A DNA stretch of 64,000 nt from an uncultured beta proteobacterium (GCA_903960915.1 CAJCCO010000120.1:62001-126000); one strand, 5' to 3'. Positions 1 through 10,137 are shown, numbered from the stretch's first letter. A program made the numbers and translations. Notes: generated by a model from the sequence alone, not told the origin.

Positions 1-1050
1 GCCCGCGCTGGCGGCACGCTGGAATGGAGCGGCTCTACCTTGAGCAGCGTATTTGCCCAGCGCAGCAACCTGCTGAACCCGCGTTTCTGGCGCATGCTCA
101 AAGACGTGCTGCGCTTCAACCAACTGGCCACCGCGCTGGCCCAGCGCGGCGCAGACCACGAACTGATGCAGCCTCTGGGCAACTTTCTGGCGCAACACCA
201 CTTCAGCGCCGAGTTCAAGGACTGGTACTTCTTGCCCATGCTGGGCTGTATCTGGAGCTGCCCGACCGACCAGATGCTGCAGTTTCCAGTGGCCACCATG
301 GTGCGCTTTTGCCACAACCACGGCCTGCTCCAGGTCAGCGACCGGCCGCAGTGGTGGACGGTGGCCGGCGGGGCGCGCCAGTACGTGGACAAAATTCTGG
401 CCGGCATTGCCGACAAGCGCCTGAACAGCCCAGTGCAGCAACTGGTGCGCCACGCGCACGGCGTGCAGCTCACCGCCCACGGCCAGACCGAGCACTTTGA
501 CCAGGTGGTGCTGGCCTGCCATTCAGACCAGGCGCTGGCACTGCTGAGTGACGCCAGCGCGCAGGAGCGTGACACCCTGGGCGCCATTCGCTACCAGCCC
601 AACCGGGCCGTGCTGCACACCGATGTGACGGTGCTGCCGCAAGCCCGGCGCGCCTGGGCGGCCTGGAACTACGCGCGTGCCGCCACCACAACGTCGGCCC
701 CAGAAGAGGCGCGTGTGTGCCTGCACTACCTGATCAACCTGCTGCAGCCGCTGCCTTTCAGCCAGCCGGTGGTGGTGTCGCTCAACCCGGTGCACCCCAT
801 CAACCCGGCGCTGGTGCATGGTGAATTTGAGTATGCACACCCGGTGTTTGACCAGGCCGCCATCGACGCCCAAAGCCGCGTGCCGGCACTGCAAGGCCAG
901 CGCCACACCTATTTTTGCGGTGCCTGGACCGGCTATGGTTTTCATGAAGACGGCCTGCGCTCCGGTCTGAACGTGGCCGCGCTGCTGCTGAAATTGCAGG
1001 GTTTGCAAAACGTACAAGATGCCCCGCCGCTGATGGCCCAGGCCGCCTGA
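1..1050 (+). CDS. FAD-dependent amine oxidase-like protein (COG2907 type), 5' end missing
   Basis: The reading frame is open from the first base, so the N-terminal FAD-binding Rossmann part lies outside the window. The visible 349 residues match the C-terminal two thirds of predicted flavin amine oxidases of the COG2907 group. Seen: a central region with CIWSCP, a WWTVAGG-like stretch, and a C-terminal FAD-contact segment YFCGAWTGYGFHEDGLRSG. Family members sit next to DUF1365 and CFA-synthase-like genes and are thought to oxidise or desaturate a membrane-lipid acyl chain; the substrate is inferred. The next gene begins 4 bp after the stop, so the two are co-transcribed. A TTG at 40 could be read as a start but would discard conserved sequence. 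Confidence 0.85.
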   Translation, partial: ARAGGTLEWSGSTLSSVFAQRSNLLNPRFWRMLKDVLRFNQLATALAQRGADHELMQPLGNFLAQHHFSAEFKDWYFLPMLGCIWSCPTDQMLQFPVATMVRFCHNHGLLQVSDRPQWWTVAGGARQYVDKILAGIADKRLNSPVQQLVRHAHGVQLTAHGQTEHFDQVVLACHSDQALALLSDASAQERDTLGAIRYQPNRAVLHTDVTVLPQARRAWAAWNYARAATTTSAPEEARVCLHYLINLLQPLPFSQPVVVSLNPVHPINPALVHGEFEYAHPVFDQAAIDAQSRVPALQGQRHTYFCGAWTGYGFHEDGLRSGLNVAALLLKLQGLQNVQDAPPLMAQAA

Positions 1051-1054
1051 CACC

Positions 1055-1834
1055 ATGCCCACCCACCCGGCGCCCACACAAGCCCTGATCGGCTTTGGTC
1101 AGGTGCGCCACACGCGCCTGGTGCCGGTACGCCACACGTTTGCCTACCCCACCTATTTTTTGTTTCTGCCCATGCGCAGCCTGGCGCATACGGGCAGCAC
1201 CTTGCTGGCGCTCAACCGCTGGGCGCCCTTGAGTTTTTACGACCGCGACCATGGCGACGGGCGCGGCCCGGACCAAGGCGGTGCGTTGGCTTGGCTGGAT
1301 GAACTGCTGCAACGTGAAGGCATCACAGATGCCACCGGCGAGGTCTGGCTGCACTGCTACCCGCGCGTGCTGGGCCACACCTTCAAGCCCGTGAGCTTTT
1401 GGTACTGCCACCGCCCGGACGGCAGTTTGCGCGCCGTGCTGGTTGAGGTGAACAACACCTTTGGCGAGCGCCACGGCTATTTGCTTGATGCCCCGCAATT
1501 TGGCGTGGAACAGCGCGCCGCCAAGGTGTTTCATGTGTCGCCGTTTTGCCCGGTGGAAGGGGCTTACCGCTTTCGCTTCATGGTGACGCCCAACGGGCAG
1601 CGCACCGTGGCACGCATTGATTTTGACGACGCCCAAGGCCCGGTGATCGAGACCAGCGTCAGTGGCGAGTTGCAGCCCCTGACGCGCCAGAGCCAGCGCA
1701 TCGCCGTGTGGCGCTACCCGGCCATGACACTGGGCGTGGTGCTGCGCATTCACTGGCAGGCGCTGCGCCTGTTTCTGAAAAAAGTACGCTTCTTCCGCAA
1801 ACCGCCCCCGCCCACCCCCTTTATCACTCGCTGA
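1055..1834 (+). CDS. DUF1365 family protein
   Basis: 259 residues, the usual family length. Family hallmarks seen are PRVLGHTFKPVSFWYC near residues 105-120, a VEVNNTFGERHGYLL segment, and HVSPFCPVEGAYRFRF. The biochemical role is not established in the family. It recurs between a flavin amine oxidase and a cyclopropane-fatty-acid-synthase-like methyltransferase, which points to acyl-chain modification in membrane lipids. Here it lies 4 bp after the amine oxidase and 15 bp before the methyltransferase. The C-terminus is very basic (LFLKKVRFFRKPPPP). Confidence 0.9.
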   Translation: MPTHPAPTQALIGFGQVRHTRLVPVRHTFAYPTYFLFLPMRSLAHTGSTLLALNRWAPLSFYDRDHGDGRGPDQGGALAWLDELLQREGITDATGEVWLHCYPRVLGHTFKPVSFWYCHRPDGSLRAVLVEVNNTFGERHGYLLDAPQFGVEQRAAKVFHVSPFCPVEGAYRFRFMVTPNGQRTVARIDFDDAQGPVIETSVSGELQPLTRQSQRIAVWRYPAMTLGVVLRIHWQALRLFLKKVRFFRKPPPPTPFITR

Positions 1835-1849
1835 CCCAAGAGACAGCCC

Positions 1850-3073
1850 ATGACCAGCCAAATCGCCCCACCCTTCACACTGCCGCGTGGCACACCAGCG
1901 TCTGCGCGCAGCGTGCTCAAGTTGTTGAAACGCCTGCGCCACGGCAGCCTCACGCTGGAGTTGCCGGACGGCTCCATGCAGCGCTTCGGCGCCCATGCCG
2001 CACCGCATGCCTCTCTCAAACTGCACAACTGGAACATGTGCGCGCAGGCCCTCAAGTCGGGCGATATCGGCTTTGCCGAAAGCTTTATCGCCGGCGACTG
2101 GACCACGCCGCACCTGGCCGAACTGTTGCGCCTGCTGGTGAAAAACCGCGCCGAAGTGGAACGCGTGATTTACGGCTCCTGGGCCGGCCGCTTGCTCTAC
2201 CGCGTCAAGCATTTGCTCAAGCGCAACACGCGGCGCAACAGCCAGAAAAATATCCATGCGCACTACGACCTGGGCAATGCGTTTTACCAGCTGTGGCTGG
2301 ACGAAACCATGAACTACTCCAGCGCGCTGTTTGCCGGCGACCTGAGCCAGCCGCTGGCCCAGGCGCAAAGCGCCAAGGTACGCCGCGCCTTGCAGATGGT
2401 GCAGGTCAAAGCCGGCGACCGGGTGCTGGAAATCGGTTGCGGCTGGGGCGCTCTGGCCGAAATGGCGGGGCTTGAAAACGCCGCCCATGTGACCGGCGTC
2501 ACCCTGAGCACCGAGCAGCTGGCGTTTGCCCAAGCGCGCCTGCAGCGCCTAGGGCTGGACGGGCTAAGCGACCTGCGCCTGCAAGATTACCGCGACATTC
2601 AGGACGCGCCGTTTGACGCCATTTGCTCGATTGAAATGATTGAGGCCGTGGGCCGTGAATACTGGCCCACCTACTTTGCCACCTTGGCGCGCCTGCTCAA
2701 ACCAGGTGGCCGCGCCTGCGTACAAAGCATCGTCATCGACGACGCGCTGTTTGAGCGCTACGCCAGCTCGACCGACTTCATTCAGCAGTACATTTTTCCG
2801 GGTGGCATGTTGCCGTGCCCGCGCGAGTTCAAGGCACAGGCGCAGGCCGCGGGGCTGGAGGTGGTCGATCAATTCGCCTTTGGCCACGACTACGCCGAAA
2901 CCCTCAAGCGTTGGCGCGAGTCGTTCATGGCGCAACACGCCCAGGTGCTGCAACACGGCTTTGACGAGCGCTTTGTGCGCATCTGGGAGTTTTACCTGGC
3001 CTACTGCGAGGCGGCCTTTCTGGAAAACAACATTGACGTGCTGCAGTACACGCTGCAAAAACGCGCGCTCTGA
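1850..3073 (+). CDS. Cyclopropane-fatty-acyl-phospholipid synthase family methyltransferase
   Basis: 407 residues. Members transfer a methyl or methylene group from S-adenosylmethionine to unsaturated acyl chains of membrane phospholipids. The SAM-binding motif I is VLEIGCGWGALAE (about residues 194-206). It is preceded by the substrate-side motif HYDLGNAFYQLWLDETMNYS, and SIEMIEAVGREYW follows as in CFA synthases. The context (amine oxidase, DUF1365, SDR) differs from a stand-alone cfa gene and resembles loci for modified fatty acids in other Proteobacteria, including furan fatty acids, so the product may not be a simple cyclopropane. That last point is inference. Confidence 0.9.
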   Translation: MTSQIAPPFTLPRGTPASARSVLKLLKRLRHGSLTLELPDGSMQRFGAHAAPHASLKLHNWNMCAQALKSGDIGFAESFIAGDWTTPHLAELLRLLVKNRAEVERVIYGSWAGRLLYRVKHLLKRNTRRNSQKNIHAHYDLGNAFYQLWLDETMNYSSALFAGDLSQPLAQAQSAKVRRALQMVQVKAGDRVLEIGCGWGALAEMAGLENAAHVTGVTLSTEQLAFAQARLQRLGLDGLSDLRLQDYRDIQDAPFDAICSIEMIEAVGREYWPTYFATLARLLKPGGRACVQSIVIDDALFERYASSTDFIQQYIFPGGMLPCPREFKAQAQAAGLEVVDQFAFGHDYAETLKRWRESFMAQHAQVLQHGFDERFVRIWEFYLAYCEAAFLENNIDVLQYTLQKRAL

Positions 3074-3095
3074 CTGCTTGTTAGGTAGCAACACC

Positions 3096-3710
3096 ATGAA
3101 ACACGCCACCCCCAACATGACGCTGCCCAGGCGCCAATTTTTGCGCCAGGCTGCCGCGCCCTGCATGGTCAGCTCCCTGGCGCTGCTGGCCGGCGCCAGC
3201 GCCGTGGCCCAGACGCCAGACGCCCCCGCCCCAGCGCTGCCACCCGAGGTAGGCCAGGCGCTGGCGCTGGCGCAGTGGAGCGGCTCCGCGCGCATGCGCT
3301 TTTTTGGCCTGTCTATTTATGACGTGTCGCTGTGGGTGGCGCCAGGCTTTAGCGCGCGCCGCTTTGAGCGCCAGTCGCTGGTGTTGGAACTGCGCTATTT
3401 GCGCGAGCTCTCGGGCAAGGACATTGCCCAGCGTTCACTTGAAGAAATGCGCCGCCAGGGTGACATCAGCCCGGCGCAGGGACAGACCTGGCTGGCCGCC
3501 ATGCAACAGGCGTTTCCCGATGTGAAGGCCGGGGAGCGCATCACCGGCTTGCACCACCCCGAGACCGGGGCACGCTTTTGGCACCAAGGCCGCGCCACAG
3601 TCCACGTGCCGGACGCCGTGTTCAGTCGCCTGTTTTTTGGCATCTGGCTGGCCGACGCCACCAGCGAGCCCAAACTGCGCAGCGCCTTGCTGGCGCGCGC
3701 CGCCCCATGA
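3096..3710 (+). CDS. Exported chalcone isomerase-like domain protein
   Basis: 204 residues. The N-terminus carries a twin-arginine-like signal (PRRQFLRQA followed by a hydrophobic, alanine-rich run ending ASAVAQ), so export is likely, possibly by Tat. The rest matches the bacterial chalcone_isomerase-like fold: RFFGLSIYDVSLWV, LELRYLRELSGKDIAQRS, and a C-terminal FFGIWLAD. Bacterial members rarely act on chalcones and probably bind fatty acids or act as scaffolds. The ATG was chosen because it restores the signal peptide. The stop overlaps the next start as ATGA, showing translational coupling inside the lipid operon. Confidence 0.85.
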   Translation: MKHATPNMTLPRRQFLRQAAAPCMVSSLALLAGASAVAQTPDAPAPALPPEVGQALALAQWSGSARMRFFGLSIYDVSLWVAPGFSARRFERQSLVLELRYLRELSGKDIAQRSLEEMRRQGDISPAQGQTWLAAMQQAFPDVKAGERITGLHHPETGARFWHQGRATVHVPDAVFSRLFFGIWLADATSEPKLRSALLARAAP

Positions 3711-5020
3711 ACCCCAACGCCGCCACCCAGCAGGGCGCCTTGGCCTTTGGCTGGCGTGACGGCTGGCGCTACGGCCTCATGGGTTTGCCGCTGGCCTTTG
3801 TGGCCTTGCCGCTGTATGTTTTGCTGCCCAACCACTACGCGCGCGCTTTTGGTGTGCCGCTGGCCAGCCTGGGGCTGCTGCTGTTGGCGGCACGCCTGTT
3901 TGACGCCCTCATTGACCCGCTGCTTGGCCACTGGGGCGACCGATTGTTTGCACGCTCGGTACGCGCCGTGCTGGCCTGGGCCGCGCTGGCGGCGGCGGCC
4001 TTGGGGCTGGGCTTTGCGCTGCTGTTTTTCCCGCCGGCGAGCCTGCTGCCGTCCATGCCTGCGCTCTTGCTGTGGGCGGCGCTGTGTCTGCTGCTCACCT
4101 ACACCGGCTACAGCGCCTTGAGCGTTTTGCACCAGTCCTGGGGCGCCATGCTCGGGGGTGATGCGCACCAACGCAGCCGCGTGGTGGCCTGGCGCGAGGG
4201 GCTGGGCTTGGCCGGCGTGATTCTGGCAGCGGTGAGCCCGCAGGTTTGGGGCCTGCCCGTCACCACTGCGCTGCTGTTCCTCGCCCTGGCACTGGGCTGG
4301 CTGGCTTGGCGGCGCGCGCCGTGGCCGCTGCCGGTTGGCCTGTCAAGGGGCGCGGCCCCAGGCACAGGCCCGGCAGCCATCCCGCTGGGACTGCCCTGGC
4401 AGCGCCCGGGATTTCGCCCGCTGCTGGCGGTGTTCATGGTCAACGGCATTGCCAGCGCCATACCCGCCACCCTGATTTTGTTTTTCGTGCAAGACCGTTT
4501 GCAGGCCGCCCCCGCCATGGAGCCGCTGTTTCTGGGCACTTACTTTGCCTGTGCTGCGCTGGCCATGCCGCTGTGGCTGCGTGCGGTGGCCTGGCTTGGC
4601 TTGTTGCGCGCCTGGCGGCTGGGCATGGGCTTGTCCGTGGCGGTGTTTGTGTTGGCCGCGCAGTTGGGCGCTGGCGACTCGACGGGCTTCCTGCTGGTGT
4701 GCGCCTTGTCCGGTGCCGCGCTAGGCGCTGATCTGAGCGTGCCCGGCGCCCTGCTGGCCGGACTGATTCAGCGCAACGGCGATTTGGGCCGTGCCGAGGG
4801 CAGCTACTTTGGCTGGTGGAACTTTGCCACCAAACTCAACCTGGCCCTGGCCGCCGGCCTGGCGCTGCCCTTGCTGGGCGTCTGGGGCTACCAACCGGGC
4901 ACGCGCGACAGCGCTGCCCTGCAAACCCTGACCTGGGCCTATTGCCTGTTGCCCTGCGCCCTCAAGCTGCTGGCTGCAGGTCTTCTTCAGTTTCTTCTCA
5001 TCCCCAAGGACCGCTCATGA
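3707..5020 (+). CDS. MFS transporter (GPH/MelB-like sugar-cation symporter type)
   Basis: 437 residues with about 11-12 hydrophobic segments. After GWRYGLMGLPLAFVALPLYVLLPNHYA the typical DPLLGHWGDR loop follows helix 2 (LIDPLLGHWGDRLF), which places it in the major facilitator superfamily close to MFS_2/GPH proteins. Substrate unknown. Related transporters occur in CFA/DUF1365/amine-oxidase operons and may move a lipid or lipid precursor across the inner membrane. It starts inside the stop of the chalcone isomerase-like gene (ATGA) and ends inside the start of the DUF3833 gene (ATGA). Confidence 0.85.
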   Translation: MNPNAATQQGALAFGWRDGWRYGLMGLPLAFVALPLYVLLPNHYARAFGVPLASLGLLLLAARLFDALIDPLLGHWGDRLFARSVRAVLAWAALAAAALGLGFALLFFPPASLLPSMPALLLWAALCLLLTYTGYSALSVLHQSWGAMLGGDAHQRSRVVAWREGLGLAGVILAAVSPQVWGLPVTTALLFLALALGWLAWRRAPWPLPVGLSRGAAPGTGPAAIPLGLPWQRPGFRPLLAVFMVNGIASAIPATLILFFVQDRLQAAPAMEPLFLGTYFACAALAMPLWLRAVAWLGLLRAWRLGMGLSVAVFVLAAQLGAGDSTGFLLVCALSGAALGADLSVPGALLAGLIQRNGDLGRAEGSYFGWWNFATKLNLALAAGLALPLLGVWGYQPGTRDSAALQTLTWAYCLLPCALKLLAAGLLQFLLIPKDRS

Positions 5021-5556
5021 AAAGACGATTGCTCCTGGCCGCTGGCCCCGCCACGGCTGCCACGGTATTACTGGGCGCTTGCAGCACCCAAAAGCTGGAA
5101 AGCTATGCCAATGAAAAACCGCTGCTCGACTTACAGCAATATTTCAACGGCACGCTGGACGCGTACGGCGTGTTCACCGACCGCTCGGGCACGGTGGTCA
5201 AGCGTTTCACCGTGGTCATGCGCTGCAGTTGGCAAGGTGACGAGGGGGTGCTGGACGAAGCCTTCACCTACGCCGACGGCACCACCCAGCAACGCATCTG
5301 GCGCCTGAAAAAGCTGCCTGGCGGGCGTTACACCGGCCGCGCCGACGACGTGGTGGGTGAGGCCACGGGAGCTACCCAGGGCAACAGCTTTCACTGGACC
5401 TACACGCTCAACCTGCCGGTGGACGGCCGCATCATCGAGGTGGAGTTTGACGACTGGATGTACCTGATGAGCGACCGCGTGATGCTCAACAAAGCCGTGA
5501 TGAGCAAGTGGGGCGTGCGATTGGGCGAGGTCACCTTGTCCTTCTTCAAACGTTAA
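5017..5556 (+). CDS. DUF3833 family lipoprotein
   Basis: 179 residues. The start ATGA overlaps the transporter stop. The signal peptide MKRRLLLAAGPATAATVLLG ends in a lipobox LLGAC, so the protein is predicted to be lipidated at the cysteine. The remaining domain is of DUF3833 type, with YFNGTLDAYGVFTDRSG, a central FHWTYTLNLPVDGR strand pair and DDWMYLMSDRVMLNKA. No catalytic residues are evident. DUF3833 genes commonly accompany the DUF1365/CFA-like set, so a lipid-handling role at the outer membrane is plausible but unproven. Confidence 0.88.
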   Translation: MKRRLLLAAGPATAATVLLGACSTQKLESYANEKPLLDLQQYFNGTLDAYGVFTDRSGTVVKRFTVVMRCSWQGDEGVLDEAFTYADGTTQQRIWRLKKLPGGRYTGRADDVVGEATGATQGNSFHWTYTLNLPVDGRIIEVEFDDWMYLMSDRVMLNKAVMSKWGVRLGEVTLSFFKR

Positions 5557-5569
5557 ACGCTGGCCCGCT

Positions 5570-6349
5570 ATGTCACTGTTTCCCCCTTTGAATCCGCCGC
5601 TGGCCGACTGGCACGGCAAAACCGTCTGGATCGTGGGCGCCTCCAGTGGCATTGGCCAAGCCACCGCCAGCGCCCTGCACCGCCAGGGCGCCCGCGTGGT
5701 GGTGTCCGCACGCCAGGCGCAGGCCTTGCAAGACTTTGTGCTGGCCCACCCGGGCAGCCAGGCCTTGACGCTGGATGTGACCGATGCCGCCGCGGTGCAA
5801 GACGCGGGCGAGCAACTGCTGGCGCAGGGGCCGCTGGACTGCGTGGTGTACTGCGCCGGCCACTACAAAGCCAGCCAGGTCGCGCGCCTGGACCTGGCCG
5901 ACATGCTGCGCCACAACGAGGTCAATTACCTGGGCGCGTTGTACCTGCTCAAAGCAGTGCTGCCGGCCATGCTGGCGCGGCGCGCCGGCCACATCAGCCT
6001 GGTGGGCAGTGTGGCGGGCTACAGCGGCCTGCCCAACAGCCTGGCCTACGGCCCCACCAAGGCAGCGTTGATCAACCTGGCCGAAACCCTGTACCTGGAA
6101 GTGCGCCCGCAAGGCCTGGGTGTGTCGCTCATCAACCCCGGTTTTGTACAAACGCCACTGACGGCGAGCAATGATTTCCACATGCCGGCGTTGATCACCC
6201 CGGCGCAGGCGGCGGCCGACATCCTGCGTGGCTGGGCTCGGGGACACTTCGAGATTCATTTTCCGAAACGCTTTACGCTCTGGCTCAAGCTCTTTCGCTT
6301 GCTGCCCTACCGGGTCTACTTTTTTCTGGTCAACCGGATCACCTCATGA
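5570..6349 (+). CDS. Short-chain dehydrogenase/reductase (SDR)
   Basis: 259 residues. Classical SDR features in order are the NAD(P)-binding GASSGIGQA near the N-terminus, the CAGHYK segment, catalytic serine in SLVGSVAGYSG, and the YGPTKAA active site with Tyr and Lys. The C-terminus is hydrophobic and basic (FPKRFTLWLKLFRLLPYRVYFFLV), suggesting membrane association like other lipid-acting SDRs. It follows DUF3833 by 13 bp and overlaps the NTF2-like gene by ATGA. Substrate unknown; an oxidised or branched acyl intermediate of the operon pathway would fit. Confidence 0.9.
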   Translation: MSLFPPLNPPLADWHGKTVWIVGASSGIGQATASALHRQGARVVVSARQAQALQDFVLAHPGSQALTLDVTDAAAVQDAGEQLLAQGPLDCVVYCAGHYKASQVARLDLADMLRHNEVNYLGALYLLKAVLPAMLARRAGHISLVGSVAGYSGLPNSLAYGPTKAALINLAETLYLEVRPQGLGVSLINPGFVQTPLTASNDFHMPALITPAQAAADILRGWARGHFEIHFPKRFTLWLKLFRLLPYRVYFFLVNRITS

Positions 6350-6777
6350 TGCAAGCTGCCGTCACCCGCGTTGTCGTTTTTTTTGAAACCCTGACGCCTG
6401 CCAGCACGGCCGAGCTGCAGCAGTTGTATGAGCCGCAAGCGCGCTTCAAAGACCCGTTCAATGACGTACGCGGGGTGGCCGCCATCACGGCTATTTTTGA
6501 GCACATGTTTGTGGCGCTGCACGCGCCACGCTTTGTGGTGACGCAACAGGTGGTGCAAGGCGAGCAGTGCTTTTTGACCTGGGAGTTTCGGTTTCGCTTC
6601 AAGTCGTTCAAGCCCGACACCGAGCGGGTGATTCTGGGCGCCACGCACCTGGTGTTCACGCCGCAAGGGCAAATTAGCCTGCACCGCGACTATTGGGACG
6701 CGGCCGAAGAGCTCTATGAAAAACTGCCCGTGGTGGGCAGTTTGATGCGCTGGCTGAAAAAGCGGGCGAACGCTTAA
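6346..6777 (+). CDS. NTF2-like (SnoaL-type) small protein
   Basis: 143 residues with the cone-shaped NTF2/SnoaL fold signature: an N-terminal helix (TPASTAELQQLYEPQARFKDPFNDVRG), then alternating strands ending with HRDYWDAAEELYEKLPVVG. Proteins of this size bind or isomerise small hydrophobic compounds; the substrate here is unknown. Last gene of the lipid operon, overlapping the SDR by ATGA. Its TAA stop overlaps the TAA stop of the convergent GST gene, so the 3' ends interlock with no room for a terminator. Confidence 0.85.
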   Translation: MMQAAVTRVVVFFETLTPASTAELQQLYEPQARFKDPFNDVRGVAAITAIFEHMFVALHAPRFVVTQQVVQGEQCFLTWEFRFRFKSFKPDTERVILGATHLVFTPQGQISLHRDYWDAAEELYEKLPVVGSLMRWLKKRANA

Positions 6778-7388
6778 GCCGGCACGGTATCGGCAAAGCT
6801 GGCGCGTTGCATGAGCTTGTCGTGCAGGCGCAGCAGGTTGGGGTAGCGATTGCGCCAGTCGATCTGGGGAAAACGGAAATCAAGGTAGCCCACCGCGCAG
6901 CCCACGGAAATGTCGGCCAGGCTTTGGTGAATGCCCACGCAATAAGGTTTTTCAGCCAGGCCCTGGCTCATGGCCAACAAAGAGGCCTCCACCTTGCCGA
7001 GCTGACGCTCAATCCAGACAGGGCTTCGCTGTGGCTCGGTCCGGCCAGGCCAGGTGGCTTCCAGCCGGGCCAGAATGGCGGCATCGAGCAGGCCGTCGGC
7101 CAAGGCTTCCCAGGTTTTAACTTCCACGCGCTCACGGCCAGCGGCCGGAATGAGCTTGCCCACGGGGGACAGGGTGTCGAGGTACTCCACGATGACGCGC
7201 GAATCAAACAGCGCATCCGCTCCTTCCATGATCAAACACGGCACCTTGCCCAAGGGGTTGGACTGGGTGATGGTGGTTTGCGCGGCCCAGACGTCTTCGG
7301 GCACAAAGTCATAGTCGAGCTTCTTTTCGGCCAAAACAACACGCACTTTGCGCACATAGGGGCTGGAGCCTGATCCGAGTAATTTCAT
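6774..7388 (-). CDS. Glutathione S-transferase family protein
   Basis: 204 residues, usual GST length. The N-terminal thioredoxin-like domain begins MKLLGSGSSPYVRKVRVVLAEKKL, with the Ser-Ser-Pro-Tyr region at the glutathione site, and NPLGKVPCLIMEGADALFDSRVIVEYLD carries the cis-proline and the E/D-S glutathione contact (here D-S). The C-terminal helical domain follows. Of the YfcF/YibF-like bacterial type, probably cytosolic with peroxidase, reductase or detoxification activity; the substrate cannot be read from sequence. It is the last gene of its strand and converges on the lipid operon. Confidence 0.9.
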   Translation of the reverse strand: MKLLGSGSSPYVRKVRVVLAEKKLDYDFVPEDVWAAQTTITQSNPLGKVPCLIMEGADALFDSRVIVEYLDTLSPVGKLIPAAGRERVEVKTWEALADGLLDAAILARLEATWPGRTEPQRSPVWIERQLGKVEASLLAMSQGLAEKPYCVGIHQSLADISVGCAVGYLDFRFPQIDWRNRYPNLLRLHDKLMQRASFADTVPA

Positions 7389-7442
7389 GAGGTGTCTAGT
7401 ATTGCAGTAGCTTTCATTCTAGCCAGAGCCTGCTTACCTTAA

Positions 7443-8864
<1,422 letters not shown>

Positions 8865-8901
8865 ATCCGCGCATGAAGCCGCACATTCGGCAGGCTATCT
8901 G

Positions 8902-9462
8902 ATGGCCATTAAATCCACCATCTTCAAAGCCAGCCTGCAAATTGCTGACATTGAGCACGGCTACTACGCCGACCACGCGCTCACGCTGGCGCGCCACCCC
9001 AGTGAAACCGATGAACGCATGATGGTGCGCCTGTGCGCCCTGGCCTTTCAGGCCTACAAACTGCAATCGGTGTGCAATGGCGACGGCACACTGGCGTTTG
9101 GTGCCGGCCTGTCCGACCCCAATGAGCCTGACATCTGGCTGCGCGACTTCACCGGCCAGACGCGCTTGTGGATGGAAGTGGGTCAACCCGAGGACAAACC
9201 GCTGCTCAAAGCCTGCGGCAAAGCCGACGAGGTGGTGCTGTACTGCTTCAACCACGCCGCCGAAGTGTGGTGGCGCAGCATGGAGGCCAAGCTGGCGCGG
9301 CCAAAAAACCTCAGCGTGTTCCGCATTCCTACGCTGGCCTCGCAAGCGCTGATTGCCATGGCGCAACGCAGCATGCAGTTGCAAGCCACCATCCAAGAAG
9401 GTGTGCTGATGCTGGGTGACGGCAGCCACAGCGTGGACATTGAGCCGGTTCGCTGGAAATAA
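8902..9462 (+). CDS. YaeQ family protein
   Basis: 186 residues, family-typical. Diagnostic segments are MAIKSTIFKASLQIADIEHGYY, the ARHPSETDERMMVRLCALAF stretch, WLRDFTGQTRLWMEVGQP, and the FRIPT strand near the C-terminus. YaeQ proteins have a fold related to PD-(D/E)XK nucleases; the conserved acidic residues in E-T-D-E and W-x-E-V-G are present. Cellular function is unsettled. It starts 37 bp after purB on the same strand and may be read through from it. Confidence 0.92.
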   Translation: MAIKSTIFKASLQIADIEHGYYADHALTLARHPSETDERMMVRLCALAFQAYKLQSVCNGDGTLAFGAGLSDPNEPDIWLRDFTGQTRLWMEVGQPEDKPLLKACGKADEVVLYCFNHAAEVWWRSMEAKLARPKNLSVFRIPTLASQALIAMAQRSMQLQATIQEGVLMLGDGSHSVDIEPVRWK

Positions 9463-9485
9463 GGCGGGCCGCGCCCTCCTAGCTT

Positions 9486-9911
9486 TTAGGCACGCTCTGG
9501 CTTGGGGCCTTCTGCGGCCCGTTCTGCGTATTTGTTAAAGCGCCAGGCGCTGAACTCCAGCGTGATGCGCCGCCAGGTCTGGCGTTTTTCAGCCGGACGC
9601 ATTTCGGTCCAGTACTGCACTTCTTCAAAAGAGCGCCCGCAACCTTTGCACTGTTCGTCGCCCTGGCTGGTGGAGCAAATGGCAATGCACGGCGTATCGG
9701 GCGTGCTCTCATACCAAGTCATCCAGGCGTTCAGGGCCTCGGCCGGGAAAGAAAACTCGTCGGCTTCGACCTCGTGGTGAAACACCATCAAGGCATACAC
9801 CACGGCCAGGGCGCGCGTTTCAGTGGCCAGGGAAAAGCCGTCCGGCGAGGGCTTGCGCTGCCGCCAGTAGTTGATGGCCGACTCGATGTCGGTGATGTGA
9901 ATGCCTGCCAT
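9486..9911 (-). CDS. DUF3717-DUF1289 fusion protein
   Basis: 141 residues in two parts. Residues 1-65 (HITDIESAINYWRQRKPS...) match DUF3717, a small helical domain frequent in Burkholderiales. Residues 75-125 match DUF1289, with PCIAICSTSQGDEQCKGCGRS supplying four cysteines (C-x4-C-x7-C-x2-C pattern) that probably bind zinc or an Fe-S cluster, followed by W-x-E-M and WRR-I. Function unknown. It converges on yaeQ with a 23 bp gap, and its own upstream side faces the riboswitch region. Confidence 0.88.
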   Translation of the reverse strand: MAGIHITDIESAINYWRQRKPSPDGFSLATETRALAVVYALMVFHHEVEADEFSFPAEALNAWMTWYESTPDTPCIAICSTSQGDEQCKGCGRSFEEVQYWTEMRPAEKRQTWRRITLEFSAWRFNKYAERAAEGPKPERA

Positions 9912-10003
9912 GGGGGGCCGATCATAGCCCGCGCCACCTGCGGCGTAGGCGCCAGATGTCCTTAATCAACGTAAGGCCTGCAGAGCCATGATCCAATGCA
10001 GGC

Positions 10004-10137
10004 CAGAAGGGGAGTAGCTCCCTGTTGGTGAGTCGTCAATACGAAAACCTTGGCCTTGGCGCCGCGTGCTTTTCCGGTTCATCAGATGCGCCTGCCCCCG
10101 CCAGGGGGCTTGTGCCGCATCGAGCAAGACCTTCGCC
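10004..10137 (+). promoter_or_regulatory. yybP-ykoY (manganese) riboswitch upstream of a TerC-family gene
   Basis: The leader carries the family's conserved elements in order: AAGGGGAGTAGC (10008-10019), GTCGTCAATACG, CCTTGGC-GCC, and GCAAGACCTTCGCC (10124-10137). GAAGG at 10006-10010 can pair with CCTTC at 10130-10134 to close helix P1. Known members sense Mn2+ and control TerC/MntP-type exporters, and the next gene is a TerC protein. A CTTCGCGAAG hairpin at 10154-10163 could form part of the expression platform. A further 8-bp hairpin (GGCCTGCA/TGCAGGCC, 9975-10004) sits just upstream. Assignment is by motif recognition only. Confidence 0.85.

Noticed and set aside
800..2533. 577-codon open frame on the - strand
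   Set aside because: Lies antisense to the DUF1365 and methyltransferase genes, which have clear family motifs; the predicted sequence is rich in Gly/His/Gln shadows without domains.
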